Part shown: one piece after another, positions 62,968-64,000 of the stretch
How the letters are laid out: each line of letters starts with the position of its first letter
How positions within the stretch are numbered: the first letter of the stretch is position 1
Source of the DNA: Lentzea albidocapillata
GTDB taxonomy: Bacteria > Actinomycetota > Actinomycetes > Mycobacteriales > Pseudonocardiaceae
Direction: 5' to 3'
Length of the DNA stretch: 64,000 bases
Assembly: GCF_000719115.1 (NCBI RefSeq)
Contig: NZ_JOEA01000010.1
Span: 1 to 64,000, forward strand
Position numbers and translations under genes: made by a program
The notes under the pieces: generated by a model
What the model saw: only the letters and a program-made list of their open reading frames with translations
Databases searched by the model: none
Told to the model about the DNA's origin: nothing

Positions 62968-64000
62968 TGCGGAAGTTCGCCGCGTTGACGCTGGTCACAG
63001 CCATGGTCGCCCTCACGCCGGTGGCGAGAGCGGACGCCTCGGTGACCACCCTCCGCGGGATGTCGCTGGAACAGAAGGTCGGCCAGCTCTTCGTCACGTA
63101 CGTCAACGGCCAGGCCGCCGACGTCCCGCACCCCAAGAACCAGACCGACTTCGGAGTGGCGACGGCCGCGGACATGGTGCGCAAGTACCAGCCCGGCGGC
63201 GTCATCTACTTCAACAACTCGAGCCGCGACAACATCGACACCCCCAAGCAGATCGCGGAGCTCTCCAACGGCCTGCAGAAGGCCAGCAAGATCCCGCTGC
63301 TCATCTCGATCGACCAGGAGATGGGTCTCGTCACGCGCATCGGCCCGCCGGCCACCCAGTTGCCGGGCAACATGGCCCTCGGCGCGGGCCGGAGCACCGA
63401 GGACGCCGAAGAGGCCGCGCGCATCACGGGCCGGGAGCTCCGCGCGATGGGCATCAACCAGAACTTCGCGCCGGACGCCGACGTCAACTCCAACCCGGCG
63501 AACCCCATCATCGGCGTGCGCAGCTTCTCGAGCGACCCGAAGCTCGCCGCCGACATGGTCGCCGCCCAGGTGCGGGGCTACGAGGGCCGCCGCTGGTTCG
63601 ACATGACCTCGGTGACCTCGACCGCCAAGCACTTCCCGGGGCACGGCGACACGTCCGAGGACAGCCACACCGCCCTGCCGGTCTCGAACCGCAGCCTCGA
63701 CCAGTGGCGCCAGATCGACGCGCCGCCGTTCAGTGCGGCCATCGCCGCCAAGATCGACTCGATCATGACCGCGCACATCCAGGTGCCGCAGATCGATCCG
63801 TCGGGCAACCCGGCCACGCTCAGCCCGAAGATCATCACCGGTCTGCTGCGCGACGAGCTGAAGTACGACGGCGTGATCGTCACCGACTCGCTGGAGATGG
63901 CGGGCGTCCGCAAACTGCACTCCGACGCCGAGATCCCGGTGCTGGCCATCAAGGCGGGCGTCGACCAGCTGCTGATGCCGCCGAACCTCGGCCTCGCGAT
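62968..64000 (+). CDS. Glycoside hydrolase family 3 (NagZ-like beta-N-acetylglucosaminidase), partial
   Basis: Exported glycosidase cut by the right window edge after about 344 codons. GTG 62968 follows GGGAGG. Signal peptide (FAALTLVTAMVALTPVARA). TIM-barrel motifs: LEQKVGQLFVTYV, LISIDQEMGLVTRIG, MGINQNFAPDADVN, and KHFPGHGDTSEDSH with the His-Asp catalytic dyad of NagZ-type enzymes. The nucleophile Asp is in VIVTDSLEM. Likely removes GlcNAc from peptidoglycan or chitin fragments outside the cell. Confidence 0.92.

Overview
The window is high-GC actinobacterial DNA. GTG and TTG starts, 4-base ATGA/GTGA gene overlaps and a gene order that follows the Mycobacterium tuberculosis Rv3597c-Rv3661 block (lsr2, lysS, coaX, panD, panC, folK-B-P-E, ftsH, hpt, tilS, Rv3626c, dacB, ppa, holB, topA, Rv3647c, Rv3649, tad locus, ssd, Rv3661) point to a Pseudonocardiales genome (Lentzea/Saccharothrix/Amycolatopsis type). 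The genus is inference. No prophage, CRISPR array or biosynthetic cluster is visible; the region is chromosomal core interrupted by lineage-specific insertions.

Layout. 1-2.9 kb: an iron-siderophore ABC importer (two FecCD permeases and an ATPase) read leftward from a DtxR/IdeR-type iron box. 3.2-5.2 kb: lsr2 and lysS. 5.3-6.6 kb: a first TnpB. 6.8-10.6 kb: a methyltransferase converging on coaX-panD-panC-DUF2520 (pantothenate/CoA). 10.7-14.4 kb: an insertion holding PrsW, a MidA/NDUFAF7-type methyltransferase, DUF1203 and an orphan NuoD-like protein. 14.4-21 kb: ftsH-folE-folP-folB-folK-DUF3180-DUF6779, almost all translationally coupled. 21.3-25.6 kb: a VWA/binding-protein fusion, then hpt-tilS-metalloprotease. 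25.7-27 kb: a second TnpB whose right end supplies the dacB stop codon. 27-37.5 kb: dacB, ppa, a MarR-controlled DHA2 exporter, and small accessory genes (thioesterase, lipoproteins, F420 oxidoreductase, ArsR-SRPBCC, GH114, HNH). 37.6 kb: tRNA-Thr(CGT). 37.8-46.4 kb: a secreted protein, holB, an MFS-dTMP-kinase-like fusion with a lost P-loop, topA and a conserved hypothetical. 46.5-48.9 kb: four tandem paralogous lipoproteins. 48.9-51.2 kb: H+-pyrophosphatase. 51.4-54.7 kb: MrfA-like helicase and an aminoglycoside nucleotidyltransferase-like gene preceded by a possible leader peptide. 54.7-55.3 kb: structured non-coding DNA. 55.3-61.1 kb: a primase-polymerase domain protein and the ssd-tad pilus operon, here carrying a repeat protein truncated by an amber codon and two 32-residue microproteins. 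61.6-64 kb: a HAD hydrolase, a probable Ms1/MTS2823-type 6S-like RNA, and a GH3 glycosidase running off the right edge.

The observations most worth following are: the MidA-like methyltransferase beside a NuoD-like protein that keeps the Arg methylated in NDUFS2; the remodelled tad operon; two DnaA boxes upstream of ssd; the four-lipoprotein family; and the Ms1-like RNA. Everything here was read by eye from sequence. Family names rest on motif recognition and synteny, not on database searches.
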